Shown piece after piece: positions 1-8,367 of a DNA stretch of 64,000 bases (the first letter of the stretch is position 1; every line of letters starts with the position of its first letter). A model generated the notes under the pieces. The model searched no databases. It had not been told where the DNA came from and was given only the letters and a program-made list of their open reading frames with translations. Source of the DNA: Streptomyces spinosisporus (lineage in GTDB: Bacteria > Actinomycetota > Actinomycetes > Streptomycetales > Streptomycetaceae). A program made the translations under genes and the position numbers. The stretch covers positions 372,001 through 436,000 of the forward strand of contig NZ_JALDAX010000006.1 of assembly GCF_022698145.1 (NCBI RefSeq), given 5' to 3'.

Positions 1-701
1 CCGGCGAAGTCGCGGACCGGGGCGCGGCCGCCCTGCTTGCGGGGGCCGAACGCGGTCTCGGGGATTCCGTCCACTGCCGCCTCCTCCCCGCTACGGGTCC
101 ACCGCCGTACGTCCTCGAATCGTGCGGGGTCCAGGCTGTCGCGCCCTTCGACGTCGCGGACGTGCTCCAGCAGGGCCTCCACATGCCATTCGCCGGGGAA
201 GACCAGATCTGCGCCCTCCCGCCGGGCGGCCTTTCTCAGCCGCTCCTGGACGGCCCCCGGCACCGGCCTGTCCTGGAAGGGGTGGCGGCTGGTGTGCCGG
301 CGGGCGATCGCGGGGAACAGCCGTGCCAGGTCACCGTCGGGGCGGGCGGTGCCGGTGAGGCGTACGGCGGCGAGCAGTTCGCGGTCGGTGGGATCGGGCA
401 GGAGAACCGTGTCGGTGTGCAGGCCGCCGTCGGCCGCTGCGACGCGGAGGTTGAACAGGGCCGCGCCGCAGCCGAGGTGCAGGGCGCGGTTGTCGGGGTC
501 CGTGAGCGGCATGGCCCGCTCGAGGTCGGCACACAGTTCGAGGATGTCGCTCCCTCGGCGGTGACGGAACCGCCAGGGTTGCGCGTTGTGCAGCGAGGGC
601 GCTGCCGTGGCGGCGGTCACCAGGGCCCTCACCTTCATCGTGTCGAATGGCTGCGCCGCCATGGGCGCACCTTTGTCGGCGGGCGGTACGTTCCGGCTCA
701 T
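1..701 (-). CDS. Acg-family nitroreductase-like FMN protein (partial, C-terminus beyond window)
   Basis: The first 233 codons of a flavin-binding nitroreductase-like protein are visible; the 3' end is cut by the window edge. The N-terminal stretch APSLHNAQPWRF (about residues 35 to 46) and the later RRHTSRHPF segment are typical of the Acg/Rv3131 group, whose mycobacterial members belong to the DosR dormancy regulon and whose substrate is unknown. ATG at 701 is preceded by GGGAG about 9 nt upstream; in-frame ATGs at 662 and 638 are less well placed. It lies 64 bp downstream of the GH65 gene in the same direction and has no box of its own, so it may be cotranscribed. A second paralogue lies at 25452-26456. 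Confidence 0.85.
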   Translation of the reverse strand, partial: MSRNVPPADKGAPMAAQPFDTMKVRALVTAATAAPSLHNAQPWRFRHRRGSDILELCADLERAMPLTDPDNRALHLGCGAALFNLRVAAADGGLHTDTVLLPDPTDRELLAAVRLTGTARPDGDLARLFPAIARRHTSRHPFQDRPVPGAVQERLRKAARREGADLVFPGEWHVEALLEHVRDVEGRDSLDPARFEDVRRWTRSGEEAAVDGIPETAFGPRKQGGRAPVRDFA

Positions 702-765
702 CGAGGCCGCTCCCTTCTCCCACGCCGTCCCCGGGGGCGTCCGCACGGGCTCCCCCCTGTCGGCG

Positions 766-3135
766 CTACTCCCCCAGCACCAGCCGGACGGTGTCGCCGG
801 GCTGCAGACACACGGCACGGTCCGGCAGCCGGACGTCGATCGGTGAGCCGTCCGACGACGGCACCGCGATCTCCAGCAGCCCGCGCTCCAGCTTCAGCCG
901 CACTCCCCAGTGCTCCTGATAGCGCAGTGCGAAGCCGTACGAGGAGAGCTCCGGCAGGGGGACCGGGTCGAGCCACAGCGCCCCTGCCCTGGTCTCCAGA
1001 CCCGTCAGTCCGCGCTGGACGAGGTCGAGGGTGCCGGCCATGGCGCCCAGGTGGATCCCTTCGCCGGTGGTGCCGCCCTGGACGTCGGCGACATCACCTC
1101 GCAACGCCTCCACACAGAACTCCCATGCCTCGGCCCGCCGGTCGCGGGCCAGGACCCAGCCGTGGACGAGGCCGCTGAGCGTGGAGCCGTGGCTCGTGCG
1201 CTGCAGGTAGTGGTCCACGGTGCGCCGCCAGGTCTCCTCGTCCAGCCTCAGCCCCAACCGCCGGAACAGCTGCTGCAGTTCGGCCGGCCCGAAGAGGTAG
1301 CCGAGCATGAGGACGTCGGCCTGCTTGGAGGCGCGGTAGCGGTTGACGGTGTCCCCTTCCGCCTCCAGGATCCGGTCGAGCCGTCGGATGTCGTCGTATC
1401 GCTTGCGGTAGTCCTCCCAGTCGAGCTCGGCCAGTTCGCCGTAGCCCTCGAACTGGCTGATGACGCCCTCGTGGAAGGGCACGTGGAGGGTGTGGGAGAC
1501 GTCCTCCCACTGTTCGAGTTCGCCGCCGTCCAGGCCTGCGCGCTCCTCGAGTTCGCGCCGCCGCGGCTCGGGCAGGGATTCCAGCAGCTCCAGAGTGCGG
1601 GCGAGCACCCAGGCGGCCGTGACGTTGGTGTACGCGTTGTCGTCGAGGCCGGGCTCCGTCGCGCCGGGGTAGGCGTCGTGGTACTCGTCGGGGCCGACCA
1701 CGCCCTTGAGGCGGTGGCGGCCGAGCGCGTCGTCGTAGACGGCCGAGTCGGCCCAGAAGCGGGCGATCTGCAGCAGCATCTCGGCGCCCTTGGTGTGCCG
1801 GAACTCGGCGTCGCCGCTCGCCTCGCAGTACTGCCACACGTTGTAGGCGATGGCCGAGCCGACATGGTGCTGGAGGTGGGAGTGGTCGGGCAGCCAGCGT
1901 CCCGAGTGCGGGTTGAGATGCAGCTGCTGGGTCTCTTCGCGGCCGTCGCTGCCGCTCTGCCAGGGGTACATCGCGCCCCGGCGGCCCACCTCGCGCGCGG
2001 CGGTGCAGGCCTGTTCGAGGCGGCGGTGACGGTAGCGGAGCAGGGCGCGGGAGACCTCCGGGAAGTGCAGGTTGAGATAGGGCAGTACGAACAGCTCGTC
2101 CCAGAAGATGTGGCCGCGGTAGGCCTCTCCGTGCAGTCCGCGGGCGGGCACCCCGACATCCAGGTCGGCGGTGTGCGGGGAGAGCGTCTGCAGGACGTGG
2201 AAGAGGTGCAGCCGCAGGATTCGGCCCGCCTCGCCGTCGACCTCCAGGTCCGCCCGGCGCCACAGCTGGTCCCAGGCCGTGAGGTGCGACTCCAGCAGCT
2301 CGTCGAAGCGTGGTGCCCGGGTCACCCGGTCGATCGCGGCGAACAGCGGGTCGCTGATCGCCGGGTCGCGCGAGGTGTGCAGGGCGACGGTCTTGTCGAC
2401 GGTGGCGGTGCGTCCGGCCGCCAGGTCCAGGGTCAACCGCTGCACGGCGCGCGGGACTTCGGGGACGACCGTGGCCGCCGCTTCGGCGCCGATGCGGGCC
2501 GCCATGCCGATACGGATGTCCGACGTACGGGTGCGGCAGCGCAGCCACACGGTGTCCGGGGCGGACGCACCGGTGTGCACATGCGTGAGGTGGTGGCCGT
2601 CCAGGTCCCGGTAGCGGGGCACGCCGGCGTTGGTCACCGAGCCGTCGAGGGCCGACTCGACGTCGAGCCGGCCGGAGAAGCCCTCGGCGGTGAACTCGGT
2701 GCGCAGGGCGGCGAGATGAGGGTCGGCCATGTGCACCAGCCGCTGCTGACACACCGACAGCGCACACCCTTCGCCCAGACCGTACCGCGTCGTTCGCTCC
2801 AGCAGACCCGCGGACAGCCGCAGGGTCTCCCGGTGTTCGAGCACGGTCGCGGTGTCAGGGGTGAGCCAGTTCCCGTCGGTGAGGCGGAAGCGCAGCGGCA
2901 GCCAGTTCGGCACGTTGACCATGTCCTCGTTCTCGACCTGGCGGCCGGACACGTCGGAGGTGAGCCGGTTGTAGCAGCCCGCCACATAGGTGCCCGGGTA
3001 GTGCACCTCGTCGGCGGTGCACTCGGGCAGGGCCCCCCGAGTGGCGAAGTAGCCGTTGCCCAGGGTGCACAGCGCCTCCCGCAGGCGGACGTCGGCGGGT
3101 TCGTAACCCTCGTACTCCCAGGTCCAGCCCGTCAC
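766..3135 (-). CDS. Glycoside hydrolase family 65 disaccharide phosphorylase
   Basis: A 789-residue GH65 protein. Members phosphorolyse alpha-linked disaccharides (maltose, trehalose, kojibiose) to beta-glucose 1-phosphate and a sugar. The N-terminal super-sandwich domain (GNGYFATRGA near residue 27) leads into the alpha/alpha barrel with FWDELFVLPYLN, MYPWQSGSDG and GPDEYHDAY, where Glu484 is the expected general acid. Start is GTG at 3135 behind GAGGAGGG. It is 43 bp downstream of a Usp gene on the same strand, so probably in one transcript. The mycobacterial DosR-regulon protein Rv2006 also contains a GH65 domain, a parallel suggesting trehalose or maltose use during dormancy. No beta-phosphoglucomutase is adjacent. 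The exact substrate cannot be read from sequence. Confidence 0.9.
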   Translation of the reverse strand: MTGWTWEYEGYEPADVRLREALCTLGNGYFATRGALPECTADEVHYPGTYVAGCYNRLTSDVSGRQVENEDMVNVPNWLPLRFRLTDGNWLTPDTATVLEHRETLRLSAGLLERTTRYGLGEGCALSVCQQRLVHMADPHLAALRTEFTAEGFSGRLDVESALDGSVTNAGVPRYRDLDGHHLTHVHTGASAPDTVWLRCRTRTSDIRIGMAARIGAEAAATVVPEVPRAVQRLTLDLAAGRTATVDKTVALHTSRDPAISDPLFAAIDRVTRAPRFDELLESHLTAWDQLWRRADLEVDGEAGRILRLHLFHVLQTLSPHTADLDVGVPARGLHGEAYRGHIFWDELFVLPYLNLHFPEVSRALLRYRHRRLEQACTAAREVGRRGAMYPWQSGSDGREETQQLHLNPHSGRWLPDHSHLQHHVGSAIAYNVWQYCEASGDAEFRHTKGAEMLLQIARFWADSAVYDDALGRHRLKGVVGPDEYHDAYPGATEPGLDDNAYTNVTAAWVLARTLELLESLPEPRRRELEERAGLDGGELEQWEDVSHTLHVPFHEGVISQFEGYGELAELDWEDYRKRYDDIRRLDRILEAEGDTVNRYRASKQADVLMLGYLFGPAELQQLFRRLGLRLDEETWRRTVDHYLQRTSHGSTLSGLVHGWVLARDRRAEAWEFCVEALRGDVADVQGGTTGEGIHLGAMAGTLDLVQRGLTGLETRAGALWLDPVPLPELSSYGFALRYQEHWGVRLKLERGLLEIAVPSSDGSPIDVRLPDRAVCLQPGDTVRLVLGE

Positions 3136-3178
3136 TTCGGCCCTCCTCGTACGACCGGGACACGGGGGCGGTGCGTCG

Positions 3179-4054
3179 TCACGCCTGTTGCGGCACGACG
3201 GCCACCGGGCAGTCGGCGTGGTGCAGCAGTGTGTGCGCCACCAGGCCGAGCTGGAGTCCGAAGTGACCTTTGCGGCGCCGCGCTCCGACGATCAGCAGGT
3301 CCGCGCCGCCCGACCGGTGCAGCAGCACCTTGCGGGCGGGCCCTTCCACGGTGTTCCGGCGGACCCGGACCTTCGGGTGATCGGCGACCGCGGCCTCGAT
3401 CAGGTGGTCCAGCAGCGCGGACGCCTGCTCTTCGTGACGGTGCGCCGGGCTCTGAGCCGGCTTCGTCCGGTCGGCGCTCTCGTGCGGTGGGCACCGCCAG
3501 GCGCGCACCACGTCCAGGGTGCATCCGCGGGCCTCGGCCTCCCGGAAGGAGAACCGCACGGCCTCGGCCCCGGTCGCCGGGTCCCCGGCGCCCAGCACGA
3601 TCCGCTCATGGGTGCCCGCCAGGCCGGCCTTGTCTCCGCGGACCACGATCACCGGTCTGTGAGCACGGGCCGCCACGGCGAGGCCGACCGAGCCGAGCAG
3701 CAGGCCCGCCACTTCCCCGCGGCCGCGTGAACCGGTCACCAGAACGGACGCGTTGTGGCCTTCACTCAGCAGTGCGGGGACGGCTTCGTGCGGGATCACC
3801 TCGGCGGAGACCTGCACCTCGGGGTTGCGCAGCTTCACACGCTCCATGGCGGAGGCGGTGATGTGCTCCGCCAGCACCCGCTCCGAGGGGCGGTCCAGGC
3901 TGTCGGACGGCACGGCCTCCTCATAGCGCTCCCACCACGAGGCGTACACCAGCCGCAACGGCAGGCCGTGCCGGGCCGCCTCGTCCACGGCCCAGTCGAC
4001 CGCGGCGAGACTCCCGTCCGAACCGTCGACGCCCACGACCAGGGGCAGCTCCAT
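3179..4054 (-). CDS. Universal stress protein, two Usp domains
   Basis: A 291-residue tandem Usp protein. Domain 1 starts LVVGVDGSDGS and ends in the ATP-binding pattern GSRGRGEVAGLLLGS; domain 2 carries the degenerate GARRRKGHFGLQLG followed by CPVAVVP. Usp proteins bind ATP or other nucleotides and are strongly induced in dormancy regulons. ATG at 4054 (MELPLVVG) was preferred over an ORF opening 11 codons upstream because the Usp fold begins here. A regulatory box lies 106 to 119 bp upstream. The GH65 gene and then the nitroreductase follow on the same strand, a probable three-gene unit. Confidence 0.9.
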   Translation of the reverse strand: MELPLVVGVDGSDGSLAAVDWAVDEAARHGLPLRLVYASWWERYEEAVPSDSLDRPSERVLAEHITASAMERVKLRNPEVQVSAEVIPHEAVPALLSEGHNASVLVTGSRGRGEVAGLLLGSVGLAVAARAHRPVIVVRGDKAGLAGTHERIVLGAGDPATGAEAVRFSFREAEARGCTLDVVRAWRCPPHESADRTKPAQSPAHRHEEQASALLDHLIEAAVADHPKVRVRRNTVEGPARKVLLHRSGGADLLIVGARRRKGHFGLQLGLVAHTLLHHADCPVAVVPQQA

Positions 4055-4159
4055 CTTTCTCACCGCCTTCGTCGGTCCGAGCAACAACTCTGCGCGGAAC
4101 TCACTCTCACCGTGGCACCGGCGGACCGGCGCGGGCAGGGGTGGTTCGGCCCCCGTGCG

Positions 4160-4173
4160 GGACCGCTCGGCCC
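4160..4173 (-). promoter_or_regulatory. Putative OsdR/DevR-type box upstream of usp
   Basis: GGACCGCTCGGCCC matches GGGCCGNNCGGCCC at 11 of 12 defined positions. It sits 106 bp upstream of the Usp start, just beyond the adh stop codon. Confidence 0.55.
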
Positions 4174-4180
4174 AGGCGTG

Positions 4181-5251
4181 TCACGCCGTGGGCACCGGTA
4201 CGACCTCGCGCTGCGGCCCGCCGAGCACGACCTTGAGAGCGCCGGTGTCGCCGGCACGCGAGAAGACCTCGTACGCCTCTTCCATGCGGTCGAGCGGGAA
4301 GCCGTGGGTGACCAGTTGGGAGGTCGGCAGGCGTCCGGCAGCCGCCATCCGCAGCAGCGTGGGCGTGGAGTGCGTGTCGACGAGACCGGTGGTGATGGTC
4401 ACGTTCTTGATCCACAGATCTTCCAGGTGCAGGGTCGCGGGCTTGCCGTGCACGCCGACGTTGGCCACGTGACCGCCGGGGCGCACCATGCGTGTGCACA
4501 GCTCGAAGGTCTCCGGTACGCCGACCGCCTCGATGACGACGTCCGCGCCGAGACCGTCGGTGAGGTCGGCGATGAGCTGCTCGGGCGCCTCGCTCGCGTC
4601 GGCGACCGCCTCGGCACCCAGCTTCCGGGCCGCCTCCAGGCGGGGCGCCGCGACATCCACGGCGACGACGCGTTCGGGCGCGAACAGCTGGGCGGTGGCG
4701 ATCGCGGCCAGGCCGATGGGGCCCGCACCGACCACCACGACGGTGTCTCCGGGACGCACGTGTCCGTTGAGCACGCCCACCTCGTACGCCGTCGGGAAGA
4801 TGTCGGCCAGCAGCACGGCGTCCTCGTTTCCCACCGAGCCGGGCAGCGCGTGCACAGAGAGGTCGGCGAACGGGACGCGGACGTACTCGGCCTGGGTGCC
4901 GTTGACCAGGTGACCGAGGATCCAGCCACCGCCGCCCCGGCACTGGCCGTACATGGCCTCGCGGCAGTAGCGGCAGCGTCCGCAGGCGCTGATGCAGGAG
5001 ACCAGGACCCGGTCGCCGGGCCGTACGCTGCGTACGTCGCTGCCGACCTCGACGATCTCACCGACCGCCTCGTGCCCCAGTACGGTGCCCGGGCGCACCT
5101 CGGAGACGTCGCCCTTGAGGATGTGCAGGTCCGTCCCGCAGATGGTGACGGCGTCGACCCGCACGATCGCGTCCGTGGCCTCCTGGAGGTCCGGGTCCGC
5201 GACCTCTTCCCAGGCGCCCTGTCCCGGGCCGTGGAAGACGTAGCCTTTCAT
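4181..5251 (-). CDS. Zinc-dependent alcohol dehydrogenase family protein (MDR)
   Basis: A 356-residue medium-chain dehydrogenase. It shows the catalytic zinc pattern CGTDLH (about residue 38) and GHEAVGE, the four-cysteine structural zinc loop CGRCRYCREAMYGQC, and the Rossmann motif VVGAGPIGLAA. Such enzymes oxidise alcohols or reduce aldehydes with NAD(P); a fermentative or aldehyde-clearing role fits a hypoxia island, and a similar gene belongs to the S. coelicolor osdR region as I remember it. ATG at 5251 follows GAGGT; the open frame extends about 150 codons further upstream, but that stretch does not look like protein. A perfect box lies 92 to 105 bp upstream of the start. Confidence 0.9.
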   Translation of the reverse strand: MKGYVFHGPGQGAWEEVADPDLQEATDAIVRVDAVTICGTDLHILKGDVSEVRPGTVLGHEAVGEIVEVGSDVRSVRPGDRVLVSCISACGRCRYCREAMYGQCRGGGGWILGHLVNGTQAEYVRVPFADLSVHALPGSVGNEDAVLLADIFPTAYEVGVLNGHVRPGDTVVVVGAGPIGLAAIATAQLFAPERVVAVDVAAPRLEAARKLGAEAVADASEAPEQLIADLTDGLGADVVIEAVGVPETFELCTRMVRPGGHVANVGVHGKPATLHLEDLWIKNVTITTGLVDTHSTPTLLRMAAAGRLPTSQLVTHGFPLDRMEEAYEVFSRAGDTGALKVVLGGPQREVVPVPTA

Positions 5252-5707
5252 GTCCGACCTCACCCTCTTGATCGGCGGGTTTCCGGAGTTGCCGGGAATG
5301 CCTCGCGGTTTCCAGCTTGGCCGCAACCCACGGGATCCGCATGGGCCGATCGGCCCCGGCGGGTCCGGCGCGTCCCGTCGGCGGACGGGTCGGCGTCGGC
5401 CGGCTCGAGGGCCTGGTGGCCCTTTCGCGTCCCATGGCCGCGTGCTCTGCTGGAGGTGACGGGAAGGGCCCGTAGGAGGCGCGGAGGAGCGGCCGGCAGC
5501 CGCGCACCGCGCGATCAGGATCCGCGAGAAGCGGGTGGCGCCCTTCCCGCCGTTCATGTCCGCATCCCGGCGGCCGTGTCCCGCCGTGTGACGACCGACC
5601 CCGCTCACACCCGGCCCGGACAGGGCACGTGCCCGGGTCCGGACAGACGGATGCGCGGCCGGCGTACCGGCCGCGCACGGCGGTTGCGTCCGAGTGTCCT
5701 GCCACAC
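5252..5707. other. Intergenic region between adh and hsp20
   Basis: About 456 bp without a convincing gene. It contains the box at 5343-5356 and presumably the adh promoter. Open frames crossing it are shadows of adh or have no ribosome site. No clear terminator hairpin was found. Confidence 0.6.
5343..5356 (-). promoter_or_regulatory. Putative OsdR box upstream of adh
   Basis: GGGCCGATCGGCCC is a perfect 14-bp palindrome centred about 98 bp upstream of the alcohol dehydrogenase start codon. Confidence 0.65.
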
Positions 5708-6130
5708 TCAGCCTTGCCGCACCGGAATGGTCTTCGTGCCGGTCTTCATCTCGGGCACCAGGATCGTGACGGTCAGGACACCGTCCTTGTACTCGGCGGT
5801 GGCCTCTTCGCCCTTGGCCCCGGCCGGCAGCCGGACGGCGCGGGCGAGGGTGCCGTAGCGGAATTCCGTGCGGTGCTTCCTCGTGGTCTCCTCACTGCGC
5901 TCCGCCCGCAGGGTCAGAACGCCTTCCGTCACGGTGATCTCGACATCCTTGGCGGGGTCGATGCCCGGGAGCTCCGCCCGCAGCACATACTTCTCGTCCG
6001 CCAGGAACTCCTCGATACGGATGCCGTGCAGTCCGGGGATCGTGTGCGCCCCGGGGAAGCCGGATTCCACCCAGCCGAACAGGTCGGGCAGGGTCGGCCA
6101 GCCCGGCAGCCGCTCGATCATGCCAGCCAT
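5708..6130 (-). CDS. Small heat-shock protein, Hsp20/alpha-crystallin family
   Basis: A 140-residue alpha-crystallin chaperone. The core runs from YVLRAELPGIDPAKDVEI through the dimer loop to the conserved A-x-x-x-D-G-V-L pattern (AEYKDGVLTV) and a short tail TKTIPV with the I-x-I/V-type motif used for oligomer assembly. It prevents aggregation of unfolded proteins in the cytoplasm. HspX (Rv2031c) of the mycobacterial DosR regulon is the functional counterpart. ATG at 6130 follows GGAGGGAGAA directly; the open frame extends upstream without support. A regulatory box at 6187-6200 lies 57 to 70 bp upstream. Confidence 0.93.
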   Translation of the reverse strand: MAGMIERLPGWPTLPDLFGWVESGFPGAHTIPGLHGIRIEEFLADEKYVLRAELPGIDPAKDVEITVTEGVLTLRAERSEETTRKHRTEFRYGTLARAVRLPAGAKGEEATAEYKDGVLTVTILVPEMKTGTKTIPVRQG

Positions 6131-6517
6131 TTCTCCCTCCTCTTCTTCGCTGATTCCAGCGTCCCGCTCTGCCGGAGGACAGGCATGAGCCGGTCGGTCC
6201 TCCCTCGGACCCGGCCGGCCCTGGCGCCCCAACTTCCCCTGCTCCGTCGGTGGTTGGGGCGCCGACTCATTGCCCCGAGGGGGCGCAGTCCATGTCGACG
6301 ACGCCCTCGCGCACTCTTCGCCCCTGCGCTGCACACCGACGTCATCGCCCGGCCGCAGCGAACCGCCGACCGCGACATCACCCGATTCGGGCTGCCGGCA
6401 CGCGAGGGGCCGGAGAGCGGCGGCCACGCGTCCGCCTGGCGGCAGCTTGCGCGACAACGCGCAACCGTCCACGGAGCAGCCGGAGTTGACCTGCGACGAC
6501 GGGAGGCGTGAGAACCG
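6131..6517. other. Intergenic region upstream of hsp20
   Basis: About 387 bp between hsp20 and the kinase gene. It holds the hsp20 box and presumably its promoter. No protein-coding frame or RNA gene is evident. Confidence 0.6.
6187..6200 (-). promoter_or_regulatory. Putative OsdR box upstream of hsp20
   Basis: On the minus strand GGACCGACCGGCTC, 10 of 12 matches to GGGCCGNNCGGCCC, centred about 64 bp upstream of the hsp20 start. Confidence 0.5.
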
Positions 6518-8245
6518 CTACCGCGGGTCCACCGGCGCGTGCCAGGCCAGCACCGTGCCGCCCTGGGGCCCGCCTCCGAGCTCCAGTGCCCCGCCCAACT
6601 GCTCGGCCCGCTCGGCCATGTTGCGCAGGCCGCTGCGCCGGCCCTCGGGCGAGATGCCCACGCCGTTGTCCGACACCGTCAGCCGGATCTCGCCGCCGTG
6701 CGCCTGCAGGACGACGTCGGTCCGGTCGGCGTGGGCGTGCCGGGCGACATTGGTCAGGGCCTCGGACAGGACGGCCACGACGTGCTCGGCGACCTCCCGC
6801 GGCACATCGGTGTCGAGCAGTCCTTCCATCCGCAGGCTGGGCGCGAAGCCGAGCACCTGGGTCGCCTCGCCGATCACGCGCACCACGCGGCCCCGCAGGC
6901 CCGCACCGGCACCGTCCTCGCGTGCCCGCAGGCCGAAGATCGTCGAGCGGATGATCTTGATCGTCTCGTCCAGGTCGTCGACCGCGCGCGCCACGCGGCC
7001 GGCGGCCTCCTCGTGCTCTATGAAGCGGCCCGCGCTCTGCAGGGTCATTCCCGTGGCGAAGAGCCGCTGGATCGCAAGGTCGTGCAGGTCGCGGGCGATG
7101 CGGTCCCGGTCCTTGAGCACCGCGACCTCCTCGGCGTCCCGCCGGCGCTCCGCGAGTTCCATGGCCACGGCGGCCTGCGCGGCGAACGCCTGCAAGGGTT
7201 CGATCTCCCTCGCCTGGTACGGCGGCCTGCCTGCCGTGCGCACCAGCAGGACCACGCCTCGTGTGCCCGTCTCGGCCGAGCCGATGGGTACGGCGACGCC
7301 GGGGCCGAGTCCCTCGAAGCGCGCAGGCTCCGGAGAGATCCGCTCGTCCTGGATGACGTCCTCGCTGGTGACCGGGGCGCCCTCGGAGAAGGCCAGCCCC
7401 ATCAGGCTGGCGTCGATGGGCAGCACGAGGCCCCGGTGCGCGTCGGCGTCCACGCCCACGGCGATCTCGACCGAGAGCCGGTCGCTGTCCTCCATGGGCA
7501 GCGCCACCGCCGCCAGGGCCGATGCGGTGATCTCACCGGCCCGCTCGGCGATCAGACGGAGCACCTCCGCACCCGGACCGCCGGACATCAGAGTGTGATT
7601 GATCTCCGCACTGGCCTGCAGCCAGCGCTCGCGCAGCCTGGACTTCTCGTACAGCCGGGCATTGTCGATCGCGACGCCGGCCGCCACGGCCAGTGTGGCG
7701 AGGACCGCCTCGTCCTCCTCGTCGAACTGCACCCCGCCGCGTTTCTCGGTCAGGTACAGATTGCCGAAGACCTGGTCACGGACCCGGATGGGCACACCGA
7801 GGAAGGTGTTCATCGGGGGGTGGTGGGGAGGGAAGCCGTACGACGCCGGATGCTGGGAGATCTTGGTCAGCCGCAGCGGCTCGGGGTGACGGATGAGTTC
7901 GCCGAGAATGCCGTGCCCCTCGGGAAACGGGCCGATCCGGGCGATCGTCTTCTCGCTGACACCGACCGTGTGGAAGGCCGACAGCCGCTTGCCGTCCGGG
8001 CCGATCACGCCGAGGGCGCCGTATTCGGCGTCCACCAGCGTCGCCGCGGCCTCCACGATGCTGTGCAGTGCCTGTTCGAGGTCGAGCTCGCGGCCGACCG
8101 AGAGCACGGCCTCCAGGAGGCTGTGCACCCGGTCGCGGGTGCCGCGGGCGGCGTCGAGCCGGGCCTGCAGCTCCTCCAGCAGCTCGTCCAGCCTCAGCTG
8201 GGGCAGGCGAACGCGCGCGTCCCGGGGCTCCTCATGGCTTCCCAC
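6518..8245 (-). CDS. osdK: DevS/OsdK-like GAF-GAF sensor histidine kinase
   Basis: A 575-residue soluble kinase with two GAF domains (about residues 50-190 and 215-360), a HisKA_3 dimerisation domain with DRDRIARDLHD (His388 the likely phosphoacceptor) and an HATPase_c domain (SEALTNVARHA, DNGVG, SGLRNM). GAF-A contains FPPHHPPMNTFLGVPIRVR, closely resembling the haem-bearing GAF of mycobacterial DosS/DosT, so it may sense oxygen, NO or CO; haem binding cannot be decided from sequence alone. GTG at 8245 is preferred because GGAGGAA lies 5 nt upstream; the ATG at 8278 has no ribosome site. It follows the response regulator and GAPDH genes on the same strand, likely one transcript. Confidence 0.88.
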   Translation of the reverse strand: MGSHEEPRDARVRLPQLRLDELLEELQARLDAARGTRDRVHSLLEAVLSVGRELDLEQALHSIVEAAATLVDAEYGALGVIGPDGKRLSAFHTVGVSEKTIARIGPFPEGHGILGELIRHPEPLRLTKISQHPASYGFPPHHPPMNTFLGVPIRVRDQVFGNLYLTEKRGGVQFDEEDEAVLATLAVAAGVAIDNARLYEKSRLRERWLQASAEINHTLMSGGPGAEVLRLIAERAGEITASALAAVALPMEDSDRLSVEIAVGVDADAHRGLVLPIDASLMGLAFSEGAPVTSEDVIQDERISPEPARFEGLGPGVAVPIGSAETGTRGVVLLVRTAGRPPYQAREIEPLQAFAAQAAVAMELAERRRDAEEVAVLKDRDRIARDLHDLAIQRLFATGMTLQSAGRFIEHEEAAGRVARAVDDLDETIKIIRSTIFGLRAREDGAGAGLRGRVVRVIGEATQVLGFAPSLRMEGLLDTDVPREVAEHVVAVLSEALTNVARHAHADRTDVVLQAHGGEIRLTVSDNGVGISPEGRRSGLRNMAERAEQLGGALELGGGPQGGTVLAWHAPVDPR

Positions 8246-8367
8246 CGGTGTTCCTCCAGCTCCGCGTACGCTGCCCATGGCCGGTCACGCCGGTCACGTG
8301 CCACGTTAATCGTCCCGGGCGAAGGACGGTACGGGGTTCGGGGAGGATCCGGTCGCTCCGGGTCCGG

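Noticed and set aside
910..3861. A 983-codon open frame on the plus strand across the GH65 and Usp genes
   Set aside because: It is antisense to two well-supported genes; the very high GC content leaves long stop-free shadow frames, and the product has no recognisable fold.
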